40,710 nucleotides of DNA from Phycisphaerales bacterium (GCA_014238205.1 JABABM010000023.1:1-40710), one strand, 5' to 3'. Positions 1 to 10,600 are shown, counted from the first letter of the stretch. Notes: generated by a model from the sequence alone, not told the origin. Program-made: numbers and translations.

Positions 1-860
1 AAGTGGAGTACAGGGATCGGCAACTCCATGAACTGCCTCCCAACGGCCAGGGGATTGTCGCACTGGTTGCAGCAGGAATCCTCGGACGACTCGATGCTTC
101 CAGCTTCGAGCCGGATGATCCTGGTCTGCTCCACCTGCAGATCGAGTCGATGAAGCATGCCTTCGCCACATGCAAACCGGAACTGGGTTGCCCCGACACG
201 ATGGGTCGAAGTGCCGGTTCTCTCCTGGAAGTTCCTCTGCTCGAGGAGCTTGCCGGACAGATCGACCCGGCAAAGGCTCATGACCCCGGTCACGTCGTCG
301 TGACCGATGCTTCTACCGTCTACCTGGCTGTTGCGGACTCGGATGGCATGATGGTGTCCTTCATCCAGTCGAACTACATGGGTTTCGGAAGCGGAGTCGT
401 CATCCCTGGCACCGGCATCGCCATGCAGAACCGGGGAGCCTGTTTCGTCCAGGAACAAGGCCATCCCAACGAGGTTCAGGGAGGGCGACGTCCCTATCAC
501 ACGATCATCCCTGGATTCATCACGCGGAATGGTCAGGCGGAGACGGCCTTCGGGGTCATGGGAGGGCACATGCAGCCACAAGGCCATCTCCAGGTCCTGT
601 CCCGGATGACCGACAACCAGCAGAACCCGCAAGCTGCGCTTGATGCTCCTCGTTGGCGCATCGACAAGGGCCGCTGTGTTCACCTTGAACCGGGATTCCC
701 CGCATCGACCGTGCAGGGCCTGGTAGACCGGGGACACGAGATCAAGATTGCCGATGCCCGCTCCGTCCAGTTCGGAGGCGGACAGGTAATACGACGATTG
801 GACGGGGGATACGTTGGAGGAAGTGACTCAAGGCGAGATGGCCTCGCCATTGGTCGATGA
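1..860 (+). CDS. ggt: Gamma-glutamyltransferase, C-terminal part (5' end outside window)
   Basis: This family makes an N-terminal-nucleophile hydrolase that cleaves or transfers the gamma-glutamyl group of glutathione and related peptides, usually in the periplasm. The visible frame opens with the family segment PPNGQGIVALVAA. It then reaches the autocleavage and catalytic region: the likely nucleophile is the Thr at 315-317, in DASTVYLAVADSDG, followed by SFIQSNYMGFGSG and the glycine-rich MGGHMQPQGH substrate loop. What remains is the end of the large subunit and the whole small subunit. The frame is open to the window edge, so the true start and any signal peptide are not seen. The stop is 21 bp before the next gene on the same strand. 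The family call is firm; the exact substrate is not. Confidence 0.9.
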   Translation, partial: VEYRDRQLHELPPNGQGIVALVAAGILGRLDASSFEPDDPGLLHLQIESMKHAFATCKPELGCPDTMGRSAGSLLEVPLLEELAGQIDPAKAHDPGHVVVTDASTVYLAVADSDGMMVSFIQSNYMGFGSGVVIPGTGIAMQNRGACFVQEQGHPNEVQGGRRPYHTIIPGFITRNGQAETAFGVMGGHMQPQGHLQVLSRMTDNQQNPQAALDAPRWRIDKGRCVHLEPGFPASTVQGLVDRGHEIKIADARSVQFGGGQVIRRLDGGYVGGSDSRRDGLAIGR

Positions 861-881
861 TCCTCCGGTACCCTACTTGGC

Positions 882-1868
882 ATGCTCCTGTATGCAGGAA
901 TAGATGAAGCCGGCTACGGACCGATGCTTGGGCCACTCTGCATCGGCTGTTCGATCTTCTCGCTCGATGAGCATGATGCAACGAATGGTGCACCTGATCT
1001 CTGGAAACGACTCGATCATGCAATCTGCCGTGGCCGACGAGATCGTGGGCGTCGCATCGCGATCGACGACTCGAAGAAACTCAAGGGTTCAAGACAGGGT
1101 GGCCCCCACCCGCTCCATCACCTGGAGCGTGGAGTACTCGCGTTTCTTGCAACAACTGTAAACGGACCCGACTGGCTTGATGGGCTGACTGATGAACGGG
1201 CCCTGTCAGAACTGGGTGTCACCGTTCCTGTCCACCCCTGGTACGAAGGTACGACGGAACTGCCCCTCGGCGAGGACCCGGCGCTGCTTCGCATCACCAC
1301 GAGCCGACTTGAGCGCGCCCTGGCCGAGTCGGGAGTGACCTGCAGATCACTTTCGTGCGAGTTGATCGACGCCGATGAGTTCAATGAAAAGGTGGTTCGT
1401 ACAGGTAACAAGGCCAGCCTGAACTTCGAAGCGATCCTTCGGATCATCAACAGGCTCCGGAAGGCGTACCCCACGGATGAAGTCCATGTCGTCGTAGATC
1501 GCCAGGGTGGACGAACACGCTACCGATCGGATCTCCAGCAGGCCTGGCCGGATCACGCCATCCAGGTACTTGATGAGGGCCCTGCATTGTGCAGGTATCG
1601 CCTGGCGCCTGTTCATGGACCAACATGGAGTGTGAGTTTCACCCAGGCGGGAGAACATCGTCATCTTCCGATCGCCCTGGCCTCGATGACCGCGAAGTTC
1701 TGTCGCGAACTGCTCATGATCCGCATGAACAGGTGGTTCATCGAAGCCCAGCCCGGCCTCCAGCCGACTGCCGGTTATGTGCAGGATGCACGACGGTATC
1801 TTGATGACATCGCACCCGTGATCGAATCGAGATCAATCGAACGATCCAAGCTCGTTCGCAACTGTTGA
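882..1868 (+). CDS. Divergent RNase HII-like protein
   Basis: A 328-residue member of the RNase HII fold, which in canonical form cuts RNA in RNA-DNA hybrids. Residues 6-18 read GIDEAGYGPMLGP, matching the active-site start (D8, E9). DDSKKLK at 62-68 matches the family DSKKL motif. VVVDRQGG at 203-210 supplies the third acid (D206). ALASMTAKFCREL at 266-278 matches the family ASxLAK-RD helix, and a GYV-DARRYL segment near 299 matches its C-terminal motif. The segment before the ASMTAK helix aligns so that the usual fourth Asp is Glu258. It is about 120 residues longer than a normal RNase HII, the extra lying mainly at 70-195. No Shine-Dalgarno is seen; a TACCCT box at 869-874 sits 7 bases before the ATG, so the mRNA may be leaderless. 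Homology is clear, activity is uncertain. Confidence 0.75.
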   Translation: MLLYAGIDEAGYGPMLGPLCIGCSIFSLDEHDATNGAPDLWKRLDHAICRGRRDRGRRIAIDDSKKLKGSRQGGPHPLHHLERGVLAFLATTVNGPDWLDGLTDERALSELGVTVPVHPWYEGTTELPLGEDPALLRITTSRLERALAESGVTCRSLSCELIDADEFNEKVVRTGNKASLNFEAILRIINRLRKAYPTDEVHVVVDRQGGRTRYRSDLQQAWPDHAIQVLDEGPALCRYRLAPVHGPTWSVSFTQAGEHRHLPIALASMTAKFCRELLMIRMNRWFIEAQPGLQPTAGYVQDARRYLDDIAPVIESRSIERSKLVRNC

Positions 1869-1884
1869 ACTCTGTTTTTTATCA

Positions 1885-1912
1885 TTGACAGGGGCCATTC
1901 CGTCGATAGAAT
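1885..1912 (+). promoter_or_regulatory. Sigma-70-type promoter upstream of fusA
   Basis: TTGACA at 1885-1890, a 16-bp spacer, then TAGAAT at 1907-1912. This is the best match to a housekeeping promoter in the window. Transcription would start near 1919, giving fusA an untranslated leader of about 300 nt that carries a short open frame and an RNA fold. Confidence 0.6.
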
Positions 1913-1993
1913 CCCCTGATCTCCGGTTGGGCCAATGCCCTCTGGAGTGTTGAAAAAGGCGTACTCACAGCCCGACTGCACCAGGAGGTTTCC

Positions 1994-2032
1994 ATGCAGC
2001 ACGAGGAAGACGAGCACGCCCGGCTCCGCTGA
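1994..2032 (+). CDS. Candidate 12-residue leader peptide in the fusA leader
   Basis: An ATG at 1994 is preceded by a perfect AGGAGG at 1983-1988 with a 5-base gap. The frame reads MQHEEDEHARLR and stops with TGA at 2030-2032. That stop lies inside the left arm of the stem at 2025-2033, so a ribosome reaching it would cover the arm and block the stem. The peptide is very acidic near its start (EEDE), a type of nascent chain known to destabilise ribosomes. By contrast fusA itself has no visible Shine-Dalgarno. A frame this short can arise by chance. The support comes from the Shine-Dalgarno, the position between promoter and fold, and the placing of the stop. Confidence 0.35.
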   Translation: MQHEEDEHARLR

Positions 2033-2085
2033 GGACCCGGATTCTCCAATCCGCCCCGGTGAACGCCGGGCAGGGACTCAGCGGA
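2025..2085 (+). promoter_or_regulatory. Three-way-junction RNA fold in the fusA leader
   Basis: Three nested perfect stems are visible. P1 pairs 2025-2033 with 2077-2085 (9 bp, arms TCCGCTGAG and CTCAGCGGA). P2 pairs 2038-2043 with 2048-2053 (6 bp, loop CTCC). P3 pairs 2055-2059 with 2066-2070 (5 bp, loop TGAACG). The sequence does not match a riboswitch class that I recognise. It lies between the candidate leader peptide and fusA, which fits a cis-regulatory element. Function is inferred only. Confidence 0.4.
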
Positions 2086-2120
2086 CATCGCCAGGAATCC
2101 ATGGCGACTCCCGCAAACCA

Positions 2121-2135
2121 TGCAGTGTCACTGCA
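2121..2135. repeat. 15-bp palindrome in the fusA leader
   Basis: TGCAGTG, one central T, then CACTGCA: a perfect 7-bp inverted repeat. As RNA it would give a 5-bp stem with a TGTCA loop; as DNA it could be a dimer binding site. It sits about 85 bp before the fusA start. Beyond it, 2136-2218 shows no clear element. Confidence 0.3.
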
Positions 2136-2218
2136 CTCCTACCGTGCACCTGCCCTGCTCCCGCGATCGAAACACGTTGACCTTTCACGTCCCCTTTACC
2201 AGACCAGATGACTACCCC

Positions 2219-4333
<2,115 letters not shown>

Positions 4334-4375
4334 GGCGACATCCTCCAGCATCAAGCAGGCATGAACCCATTCAAT

Positions 4376-4406
4376 GATGTGGTACGGTGTCCTGTCGAAC
4401 CACATC
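4376..4406. repeat. 8-bp inverted repeat just ahead of ribD
   Basis: GATGTGGT at 4376-4383 pairs with ACCACATC at 4399-4406 across a 15-base loop. It lies in the 89-bp fusA-ribD gap and includes an alternative GTG start at 4387. No T-run follows, so it does not look like an intrinsic terminator. Confidence 0.25.
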
Positions 4407-4422
4407 GGGACCCCACGGTGGC

Positions 4423-5550
4423 ATGACTGGAACGATGATCGAACTTGAACATGACCTGGCGCTGCTCGATCGGGCAGCACGCTGTGCCGTACGTGGACAT
4501 GGACATGTCGAGCCCAACCCCATGGTTGGATGTGTTGCTACCGACATGGATGGTGTGGTGGTTGCAGTCACACATCATCAAAGATATGGAGGTCCTCACG
4601 CGGAAGTCCTCGCCATCGAGATGGCGGGTGCCCGGCTTCAGGGAGGAACCCTGCACGTCACGCTTGAACCCTGCACGCACGAAGGACAGACTGGGCCATG
4701 TACCAGTGCCATTCTCGATGCAGGTGTGTCCCGCGTCGTCATCGGACAACGTGATCCGAACCCGGACGCATCGGGAGGCGTGGAGTTGCTCCGGGCCGCT
4801 GGAATCGAAGTCGATGTCCTCGATCATGAGGCATCCCGATTGCTCCTCTCGCCCCATGTCATCCGGCTCCAGCAACAACGACCTTGGGTTCAGGCAAAGT
4901 GGGCACAGACCGTCGACGGTCGCATCGCGACCAGATCGGGGCAGAGTCGCTGGATCAGTTCGAGTCGAAGCAGGGGCATGGTTCACAGGCAACGGGGCCG
5001 GGTCGATGCAATCCTGACCGGCATCGGAACCGTCATGAACGATGATCCCCGACTCACAGCCAGGCAAGGTCGGCCTCGTCGAACCCCCCGTCGAGTGCTC
5101 GTCGACCCCAGGCTCGATATTCCGATGGACTCCGCCCTCCTTGCAACCATGGATGAAGCCCCATTGACCATTGCCTGTCTTGAAGATGCACCCCCAGAAC
5201 GCCAGGATGCGCTCCGGAAATTGGGGGTCGACGTACTTGCATTGCCTGCGCACGAAAGTCGGATCGACCTTCGATCAATGCTGCAACTGCTGCATGCCAA
5301 TCATGGAATCTCCACCGTCCTGGTTGAAGCCGGGCCGGGCCTGCTCTCAAGCCTGCTCGAGGCGGGTTGCGTGGATGAGGCCTGCGTATTCATCGCACCG
5401 ACTCTCCTGGGGGATGAAGATGCGACTCCACCATTGAAAGGCCGTACCCCGGAGACCGTTGACGGCGGACTCGGCATGGCCTTGCAGCAGGTGCATCGCC
5501 GTGGTGAGGATGTCCTGCTTCGCTACGGCATGCTTCCCGGCAACTCGTAG
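4423..5550 (+). CDS. ribD: Bifunctional riboflavin biosynthesis deaminase/reductase
   Basis: Catalyses two riboflavin-pathway steps: deamination of the pyrimidine-ring product of GTP cyclohydrolase II, then NADPH-dependent side-chain reduction. The N-terminal deaminase has the zinc site: HAE at 59-61, and Cys84 and Cys93 within EPCTHEGQTGPC. The C-terminal reductase begins near 145 at WVQAKWAQTVDGRIA and includes RVDAILTGIGTV and DDPRLTAR. At 375 residues it has the usual length. ATG at 4423 was chosen; a GTG at 4387 and an ATG at 4435 are alternatives, none with a strong Shine-Dalgarno. No other riboflavin gene and no FMN riboswitch is nearby. Its 3' end overlaps the convergent DUF4340 gene by 28 bp. 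Confidence 0.93.
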   Translation: MTGTMIELEHDLALLDRAARCAVRGHGHVEPNPMVGCVATDMDGVVVAVTHHQRYGGPHAEVLAIEMAGARLQGGTLHVTLEPCTHEGQTGPCTSAILDAGVSRVVIGQRDPNPDASGGVELLRAAGIEVDVLDHEASRLLLSPHVIRLQQQRPWVQAKWAQTVDGRIATRSGQSRWISSSRSRGMVHRQRGRVDAILTGIGTVMNDDPRLTARQGRPRRTPRRVLVDPRLDIPMDSALLATMDEAPLTIACLEDAPPERQDALRKLGVDVLALPAHESRIDLRSMLQLLHANHGISTVLVEAGPGLLSSLLEAGCVDEACVFIAPTLLGDEDATPPLKGRTPETVDGGLGMALQQVHRRGEDVLLRYGMLPGNS

Positions 5551-6863
5551 TCTGTCGGTTGCAATGGAAGCATGAGGAACTCGGGATGGATGCGGATGAC
5601 ACCATCTCCGTTCTCCATTCCCCATCGACCTGAATCTTCCGTTTCACGCAGGAGTCGGACCGTATCCAATGGCCGACCTCCGAACCCATGCAGGGTGATC
5701 CGCGCCCGCTCAAGTTCCGCCGGGTAGTTGTCCCGGATCTCGATTTCAGTTGCACGAAGCTGCGTCAGTGATTCAAGAAGGCTGTCAACGGGTTCCGAAG
5801 GAACTACTTGATCCTCATGTCCCGGAGCCGTCCAGATATCGAGCGTACGTTCGAGCACGATCGTGCCCCCCTGCGATTCGATCACGATCCGTTTCACGTC
5901 CGCCGGCTGCACCCCGCTGCCCGTATGGTCGATCAATCCCACGGGATCGGACAGGATCGATGCCACGGTGTTCGAATCGAGCTTGAGTACCACCGGCACT
6001 CCTTCCACCATCGCAGATCTCGTCTCCGAGTCTCCTCCAAGTCGCTCTCCAACATGCAGGACATGCATTTCCTCACCATGTCGAATCTGGATCGAGGCTG
6101 CCGGCGGAGCAAGTCCAAATACGGCCAGGTCTTCCGGTTCCTCGAGAATGACATCACTCCAGCTTGACCGGGCAAGTTCAATGATGTGTCGCCCGATCTG
6201 GTCCTGGTTGAGTCGGGTGCTGATGGGAGAGGTCATCCGCCATCGAGTACCCTCCCGCTCGACGGCGATCCTGCTGTCCCCGATGGTTCGCTCTATACGA
6301 TCAATCTCGATGTCGATGCCCGGGAACAGCAGCCTGTCACGCCAGAGCACGGGATCCTGTTCAAGCACATACCCATGAATATTCCCTTTCGTAACCAGGA
6401 CAGGACCTGTTCGATTCCGACGCATGTAGTTGCGACCACCGATTCCAGTCCGGCCCAGTTCAAGGACCAGCTCATCTCCCCCATGGATAAATCTGATCGT
6501 GCCGCGTGGTGGCAGGAGATCCAGTCGCCTGAGAGACTCGGGATCGGTTTCCTCAAGCTCATCCAGGACCTCCTCCTGCATCGCCGACTCCACCAGGGCC
6601 AACATGGCCACGGTCTGGGCACGATGTCTGAAAGGTTCAACCTGCCACCAGGTATCACCTTCTCGCCTGAACCCAACGGACTTCTCGTCGGCATTGCCGA
6701 GATGGATTTCGGTGATGTCACCAGGCGAGAGCCCCAGGTCCTCCACGAGACTGGACCGCGTAACTACGCGAGCAGAGTCCCCTCCGGGAGGGCCCATGAT
6801 CCAGGCCCAGGCAAGAGCAAGGCACGCCAGGAGCAGCATGATGATCGTCGCCCTTGAGCTCAT
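5523..6863 (-). CDS. DUF4340 domain protein, membrane-anchored
   Basis: A 446-residue protein with one N-terminal membrane segment (about residues 5-22, TIIMLLLACLALAWAWI) and a large extracytoplasmic region. Segments such as WWQVEPFRHRAQ and ALVESAMQEEVLDELE recur in the DUF4340 family, which is typically encoded after GldG-type proteins. The ATG at 6863 overlaps the upstream stop (ATGA), and AGGAGG at 6872-6877 (reverse strand) sits at good spacing. This start was preferred over the longer frame to 6911. It is the last gene of the four-gene ABC operon. Biochemical function is unknown; by context it should be the accessory subunit of that exporter-like complex. Confidence 0.75.
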   Translation of the reverse strand: MSSRATIIMLLLACLALAWAWIMGPPGGDSARVVTRSSLVEDLGLSPGDITEIHLGNADEKSVGFRREGDTWWQVEPFRHRAQTVAMLALVESAMQEEVLDELEETDPESLRRLDLLPPRGTIRFIHGGDELVLELGRTGIGGRNYMRRNRTGPVLVTKGNIHGYVLEQDPVLWRDRLLFPGIDIEIDRIERTIGDSRIAVEREGTRWRMTSPISTRLNQDQIGRHIIELARSSWSDVILEEPEDLAVFGLAPPAASIQIRHGEEMHVLHVGERLGGDSETRSAMVEGVPVVLKLDSNTVASILSDPVGLIDHTGSGVQPADVKRIVIESQGGTIVLERTLDIWTAPGHEDQVVPSEPVDSLLESLTQLRATEIEIRDNYPAELERARITLHGFGGRPLDTVRLLRETEDSGRWGMENGDGVIRIHPEFLMLPLQPTDYELPGSMP

Positions 6864-8917
6864 CAGTTTCGCCTCCTGAGATAGACGACGACACCCAGGA
6901 GAATGATGCACCCGGGAAGGCCAAGTACCAGCAGCCAGCCGAAGAAACCCTGCGAAGTCGATGAAAGATCACGAAGCCTTGACACTTCCTGGGACAAGGG
7001 GCCCTTGGCAACAAGTTCGTCCATGCCCGAGAGCCATGCCACAGATGCAAACATGAGTTCATGATTGCCTGGATTGAGCAGGGTCACTCGTTCTCCCCCG
7101 GTCGAAACGACGACATCCGCGATATTCGTAAGCATCCATGGCCCGGATCCAACAACGAGGATCCGCTGTGTCTGTCCGGTACCCGGAATCACCTGCTCAT
7201 GGGACCAGATGACATCCACTGGCTCCTCGAGTGAACGACCATTCCGTCGAATCGACCCGAGATCCTCGCTTGGAGTCCACTCCTCCTCCAGCCACCGTGC
7301 TTCACCAGCTGCGATGCTCCCGACCTGCCCCAGCCTGGAACCGGTACCGCCCGATGCATGAATCGGAACTGGAAGAGGAAGCAGCAGTCTCTGGCCATTC
7401 AAAGCGGCCGAAATCGGGTGTTGCGCCGGGAAGTCATTGATCTGCTGGAACATCTGTACGACTGGTTCACCTGCCTCATCAAGACTTTCCTCAAGCAGAA
7501 CCGTGCCGGTCAATGCCTCGATTCCGTACGGGTCAAGCAGGCTGGCCCATGGATCAGGCTGGCCATACCGAGGCATGTAACTGGGATAGAGATTGATCAG
7601 GACCGACTCCCCCTGGTCCAGGAGGTGCGATGTTTCTTCCAGGAGGCGGCGTTCTCCCTTGGACAACTCGAACCCGGCGCGCATCGCAGAGGGAAGTATC
7701 ACCCAGGCCCTCGGCGCATCGGTCGGAAGTGCTGGTTGAGGACCGAGTGTCACGGGCCACTCAAGCACGTTGAACCGTGCTGAACTCAGTATTGCGCTGG
7801 CGCCGGTTGCATCAAGTTGCATCGGATCGGGTTCAAGAATGGACCTCTCCTCGCCGTGGACGAAGATGACCGTCGGCATCTGTTCGCTCTGGATGGTTGC
7901 AATCGCAGATGCGAGCACCTGTTCTCCCCTGAAACGCTGATCGAAACGAACCTGTCCAACCTCGTCCGGGATGAGATTGGTCGCGAACAACTGCGACGCG
8001 GGGATCGCCATGGCCTCGTCGGGACCGATGATGACGGCAGCTTCACCCTCGCCGAGCTGAGCAGCGATAACGGCGTAATCAAGTTCCTCGAGTCGAAGCA
8101 GGCCATCCGCAGCAACGGCAAGTTTCGATGCCTGCTGATCCAGGGCGGACTGCAATGATTGCAAACGTGCCTGATCCACCGTGGCGGATTCCAGCATCCG
8201 CATCCGCCGTGATGCGGATTTCAGTTCACGGGACCATTGCTGGAGCCCCTCGATGAGAATAGCGCGGGCAGCCTGGTAGTTGGGCAGCGGCTCCATTCCA
8301 TCCGGCTGCAACTCCTCCCTGATCCGGTCGAGCACGAGGTGCCCCTGGTCGGCCAGGAGTTGCAGCGCCGAGGCGAGGGCTCCCCATTCCTCGACGACTG
8401 ACTGGCGATCGGCCCTCGATGCCAGGATTGAATCGAGGCGAGAACGGGCAGTCGATGCGAAGTCCACGAGTTCAGCAAATGCCCCTTCACCCCGTTCCAG
8501 GGCCGATTCATGTGCCTTGATCCCTTCTGACTCTCGATCTCGAAGTGCCAGCAGAAGAGACTCGTACTCGCTCAATGAGGAGGGATCGGAAGGGTCGATC
8601 CGATCGACCTGGAGATTGGGCGCAGCTGCTGCCGCTCGATCCAGGACTTCGTCGATCTGTCTTGCCACGGCCTGATCTCGCTCGGATTCAACCATGACAA
8701 CGGCGATCCGCCATGCTCCCTCCAGGTGCTCAAGGAGTGCCGTTGTCCGGGGGCTCAGTGAATAGGCTCGGGTCTTGGTGGCATCCAATCGCACACGGAG
8801 CGAGGAGTTCATCGAGACCATGACCAGGGACACCACGAGTACAGCCGCTGCAAGGAGAAAGACCATGCTCCTGCCCCAGTTGAACACCATTGAGTTGCCT
8901 GTGTTTCGCCCGCTCAT
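6863..8917 (-). CDS. GldG-like ABC transport accessory protein
   Basis: A 684-residue protein with a membrane helix at about 18-38, a long extracytoplasmic region and a second helix near the C-terminus (about 657-680) ending in basic YLRRRN. The segment after the first helix, with RAYSLSPRT, matches the start of the GldG / uncharacterised ABC auxiliary family. Residues about 95-280 are rich in E, R, A and L and look helical or coiled-coil. A DxxxHGEERS segment lies in the middle domain. The start ATG overlaps the permease stop by four bases (ATGA), implying translational coupling. In Bacteroidota the family serves gliding motility. In planctomycetes the same gene set is common with no known link to gliding, so only the family is assigned. 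Confidence 0.75.
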   Translation of the reverse strand: MSGRNTGNSMVFNWGRSMVFLLAAAVLVVSLVMVSMNSSLRVRLDATKTRAYSLSPRTTALLEHLEGAWRIAVVMVESERDQAVARQIDEVLDRAAAAAPNLQVDRIDPSDPSSLSEYESLLLALRDRESEGIKAHESALERGEGAFAELVDFASTARSRLDSILASRADRQSVVEEWGALASALQLLADQGHLVLDRIREELQPDGMEPLPNYQAARAILIEGLQQWSRELKSASRRMRMLESATVDQARLQSLQSALDQQASKLAVAADGLLRLEELDYAVIAAQLGEGEAAVIIGPDEAMAIPASQLFATNLIPDEVGQVRFDQRFRGEQVLASAIATIQSEQMPTVIFVHGEERSILEPDPMQLDATGASAILSSARFNVLEWPVTLGPQPALPTDAPRAWVILPSAMRAGFELSKGERRLLEETSHLLDQGESVLINLYPSYMPRYGQPDPWASLLDPYGIEALTGTVLLEESLDEAGEPVVQMFQQINDFPAQHPISAALNGQRLLLPLPVPIHASGGTGSRLGQVGSIAAGEARWLEEEWTPSEDLGSIRRNGRSLEEPVDVIWSHEQVIPGTGQTQRILVVGSGPWMLTNIADVVVSTGGERVTLLNPGNHELMFASVAWLSGMDELVAKGPLSQEVSRLRDLSSTSQGFFGWLLVLGLPGCIILLGVVVYLRRRN

Positions 8918-9630
8918 GATCGTCGCTCCGATTCAAGAACGGCGATTGAAGCAAGCAGGAACCATGACGTCACAAGGAGGAAGAAGAGGACATTTGAACT
9001 GTCGATCAAGCCGATGGTGAAGTCCTGCATTCGAAGGAATGGATCGAATGGCTTCATCATTGACCATGCATCCGGACCAGTCCATGCCGGCAATGCCTCC
9101 CGACCGAGACTCAGCAGAACGAAGAAGAAGACGGACAAGAGGTAGGCGATCGTCTGTGAACCGGAGATGACGGATGCGAGAATGCCACTGCTCAGGTACA
9201 TCGAACCCACGAGCAGAAGACCCAGGTATCCCGATGCGATCTCTCCGTAGTCCGGTTGCCCATACAACTCGAGAAGCACGACCAGGAACAATGTCGGAAG
9301 AAGAATGACGACCAGCGCGGCAAGGGACGACAGGAACTTGCCCAAGACGAAAGAGGCGACACTGGCGGGACTTGCTGATATCAGTTCAAGCGTCCCAAGC
9401 CTGCGTTCCTCGCAGATTGAACGCATGGTTATTGCCGGGCAGAGAAACAGCAGAAGGACGACATCGAAGTCGAAGATGCTTCGCATGGTCGCCGGCTGCC
9501 CCTGAACGAAGACGTCTCCCATGAAGACGATGCTGTTTCCGAGCAGAAACAATGCAATTACCACGTACCCTGATGGAAAAAGGAAGAAGGCACGGAAATC
9601 CCGGCTTGCAATTGCACTGCATGTCTTCAC
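8914..9630 (-). CDS. ABC-2 type transporter permease, GldF-like
   Basis: A 238-residue, six-helix membrane protein. Hydrophobic segments lie near 18-36, 52-68, 95-125, 135-155, 163-180 and 210-232. The loop CEERRLGTLELISASP after helix two is a hallmark of ABC-2 permeases that pair with a GldA-type ATPase. The start is GTG, overlapping the ATPase stop (GTGA). The stop in turn overlaps the ATG of the GldG-like gene. Substrate unknown. Confidence 0.85.
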   Translation of the reverse strand: MKTCSAIASRDFRAFFLFPSGYVVIALFLLGNSIVFMGDVFVQGQPATMRSIFDFDVVLLLFLCPAITMRSICEERRLGTLELISASPASVASFVLGKFLSSLAALVVILLPTLFLVVLLELYGQPDYGEIASGYLGLLLVGSMYLSSGILASVISGSQTIAYLLSVFFFVLLSLGREALPAWTGPDAWSMMKPFDPFLRMQDFTIGLIDSSNVLFFLLVTSWFLLASIAVLESERRS

Positions 9631-10394
9631 GAAACAACACCCCCCTCGGAGAAGGCTTTTGCCGTCAGTGCCACGAAGAGATCCTCGAGTGATGCGTCTT
9701 CCATGCCCGACTCCCGGCGAAGCGAAGGCAGATCACCCTCGGCAACGAGTCGACCACGAGCCAGGAGGATCACGCGATCACAGATCGCCTCGACTTCCTG
9801 AAGTACATGCGTGGAAAGCAGGATCGTACGATCCGCCGAGAGCTCCTCGATGAGTTGTCGAACTTCGATCACCTGAAGCGGATCGAGGCCGGAAGTAGGT
9901 TCGTCAAGGACGAGTACGGAGGGATCATGGAGGATTGCTGCAGCCAATCCCACGCGTTGGCGATAGCCACGTGAAAGATGCCCGATGGGGCGTTTGACAA
10001 CATCCTTGAGTCCACACCGGTCAACTGCCGTGGAAATGGCTTCGGCAGGATCTGGCAGTGCGTAGAGTCGGGAGCGGAACCGGAGATACTCCACCACACG
10101 CATTTCCGGGTAGAGCGGCGAGCCCTCTGGAAGGTACCCGACGATTCGAGCAGCCTGGGCTCGATGTGTCTGCAGGTCATGGCCCCCGACCAGGATCGAT
10201 CCCTCGCTCGGAGGGAGGACACCACAGATCATCCGCATGGAAGTGGTCTTCCCCGCCCCGTTGTGACCAAGGAAACCCACCACTGAACCGGGCTCAACGT
10301 CCAGGCTGAGATTGTCTACGGCGACGATACGTCCGAACCGTTTGACCAGTCCCCTGGCGATGATTCCGCAATGTTGTCCTTGAGTTGCCTGCAA
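9627..10394 (-). CDS. ABC transporter ATP-binding protein, GldA-like
   Basis: A 255-residue nucleotide-binding subunit with a complete set of motifs: Walker A GHNGAGKTT, Q-loop region near YLPEGSPLYPEM, signature LSRGYRQRV, Walker B VLVLDEPTSGLD and switch His in LLSTHVLQE. It is the first gene of the operon and should energise the ABC-2 permease made from the next gene. The only in-frame start at this end is TTG at 10394, with GGAAG upstream at a long spacing. The start is therefore less certain than the gene. Confidence 0.9.
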   Translation of the reverse strand: MQATQGQHCGIIARGLVKRFGRIVAVDNLSLDVEPGSVVGFLGHNGAGKTTSMRMICGVLPPSEGSILVGGHDLQTHRAQAARIVGYLPEGSPLYPEMRVVEYLRFRSRLYALPDPAEAISTAVDRCGLKDVVKRPIGHLSRGYRQRVGLAAAILHDPSVLVLDEPTSGLDPLQVIEVRQLIEELSADRTILLSTHVLQEVEAICDRVILLARGRLVAEGDLPSLRRESGMEDASLEDLFVALTAKAFSEGGVVS

Positions 10395-10531
10395 ACTGGT
10401 CCACCACTTCCTGGGGTTCTGCCCGGATCCGGTCGATTCACCATCAAGCCGCTGATCCAGGGATCGCCGAACTATTCAGTTCGTGGTGCGGATTGTCAAG
10501 CGAGTTTGCAATCCAATCCGATGCTGGACGG

Positions 10532-10559
10532 TTGCCGCAAGGCGAATTCCGACTACGCT
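10532..10559 (+). promoter_or_regulatory. Weak promoter candidate ahead of the GAF-receiver gene
   Basis: TTGCCG at 10532-10537, a 16-bp spacer and TACGCT at 10554-10559, in the 206-bp gap between divergent genes (10395-10600). The match is modest. The rest of the gap shows no repeat or terminator that I can see. Confidence 0.25.
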
Positions 10560-10600
10560 TCCCCTGAAGAGCTTCCGGAAACTGGGGAGGGCTCGACTCC

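Noticed and set aside
1935..2180. 81-codon frame in the fusA leader
   Set aside because: No Shine-Dalgarno, overlaps the paired RNA region and has no recognisable feature. The shorter frame at 1994 has far better initiation signals.
2120..2218. 33-residue N-terminal extension of EF-G in frame
   Set aside because: Cys/Pro-rich and unlike any EF-G N-terminus; it begins inside the palindrome of the leader. The ATG at 2219 matches the family start.
1913..2218. Known structured RNAs (SRP RNA, tmRNA, RNase P, 6S, TPP, FMN or cobalamin riboswitch) in the fusA leader
   Set aside because: I looked for their signature segments, such as the SRP GGAAGC tetraloop region or the RNase P P4 motifs, and did not find them. 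The region is therefore left as an unassigned leader.
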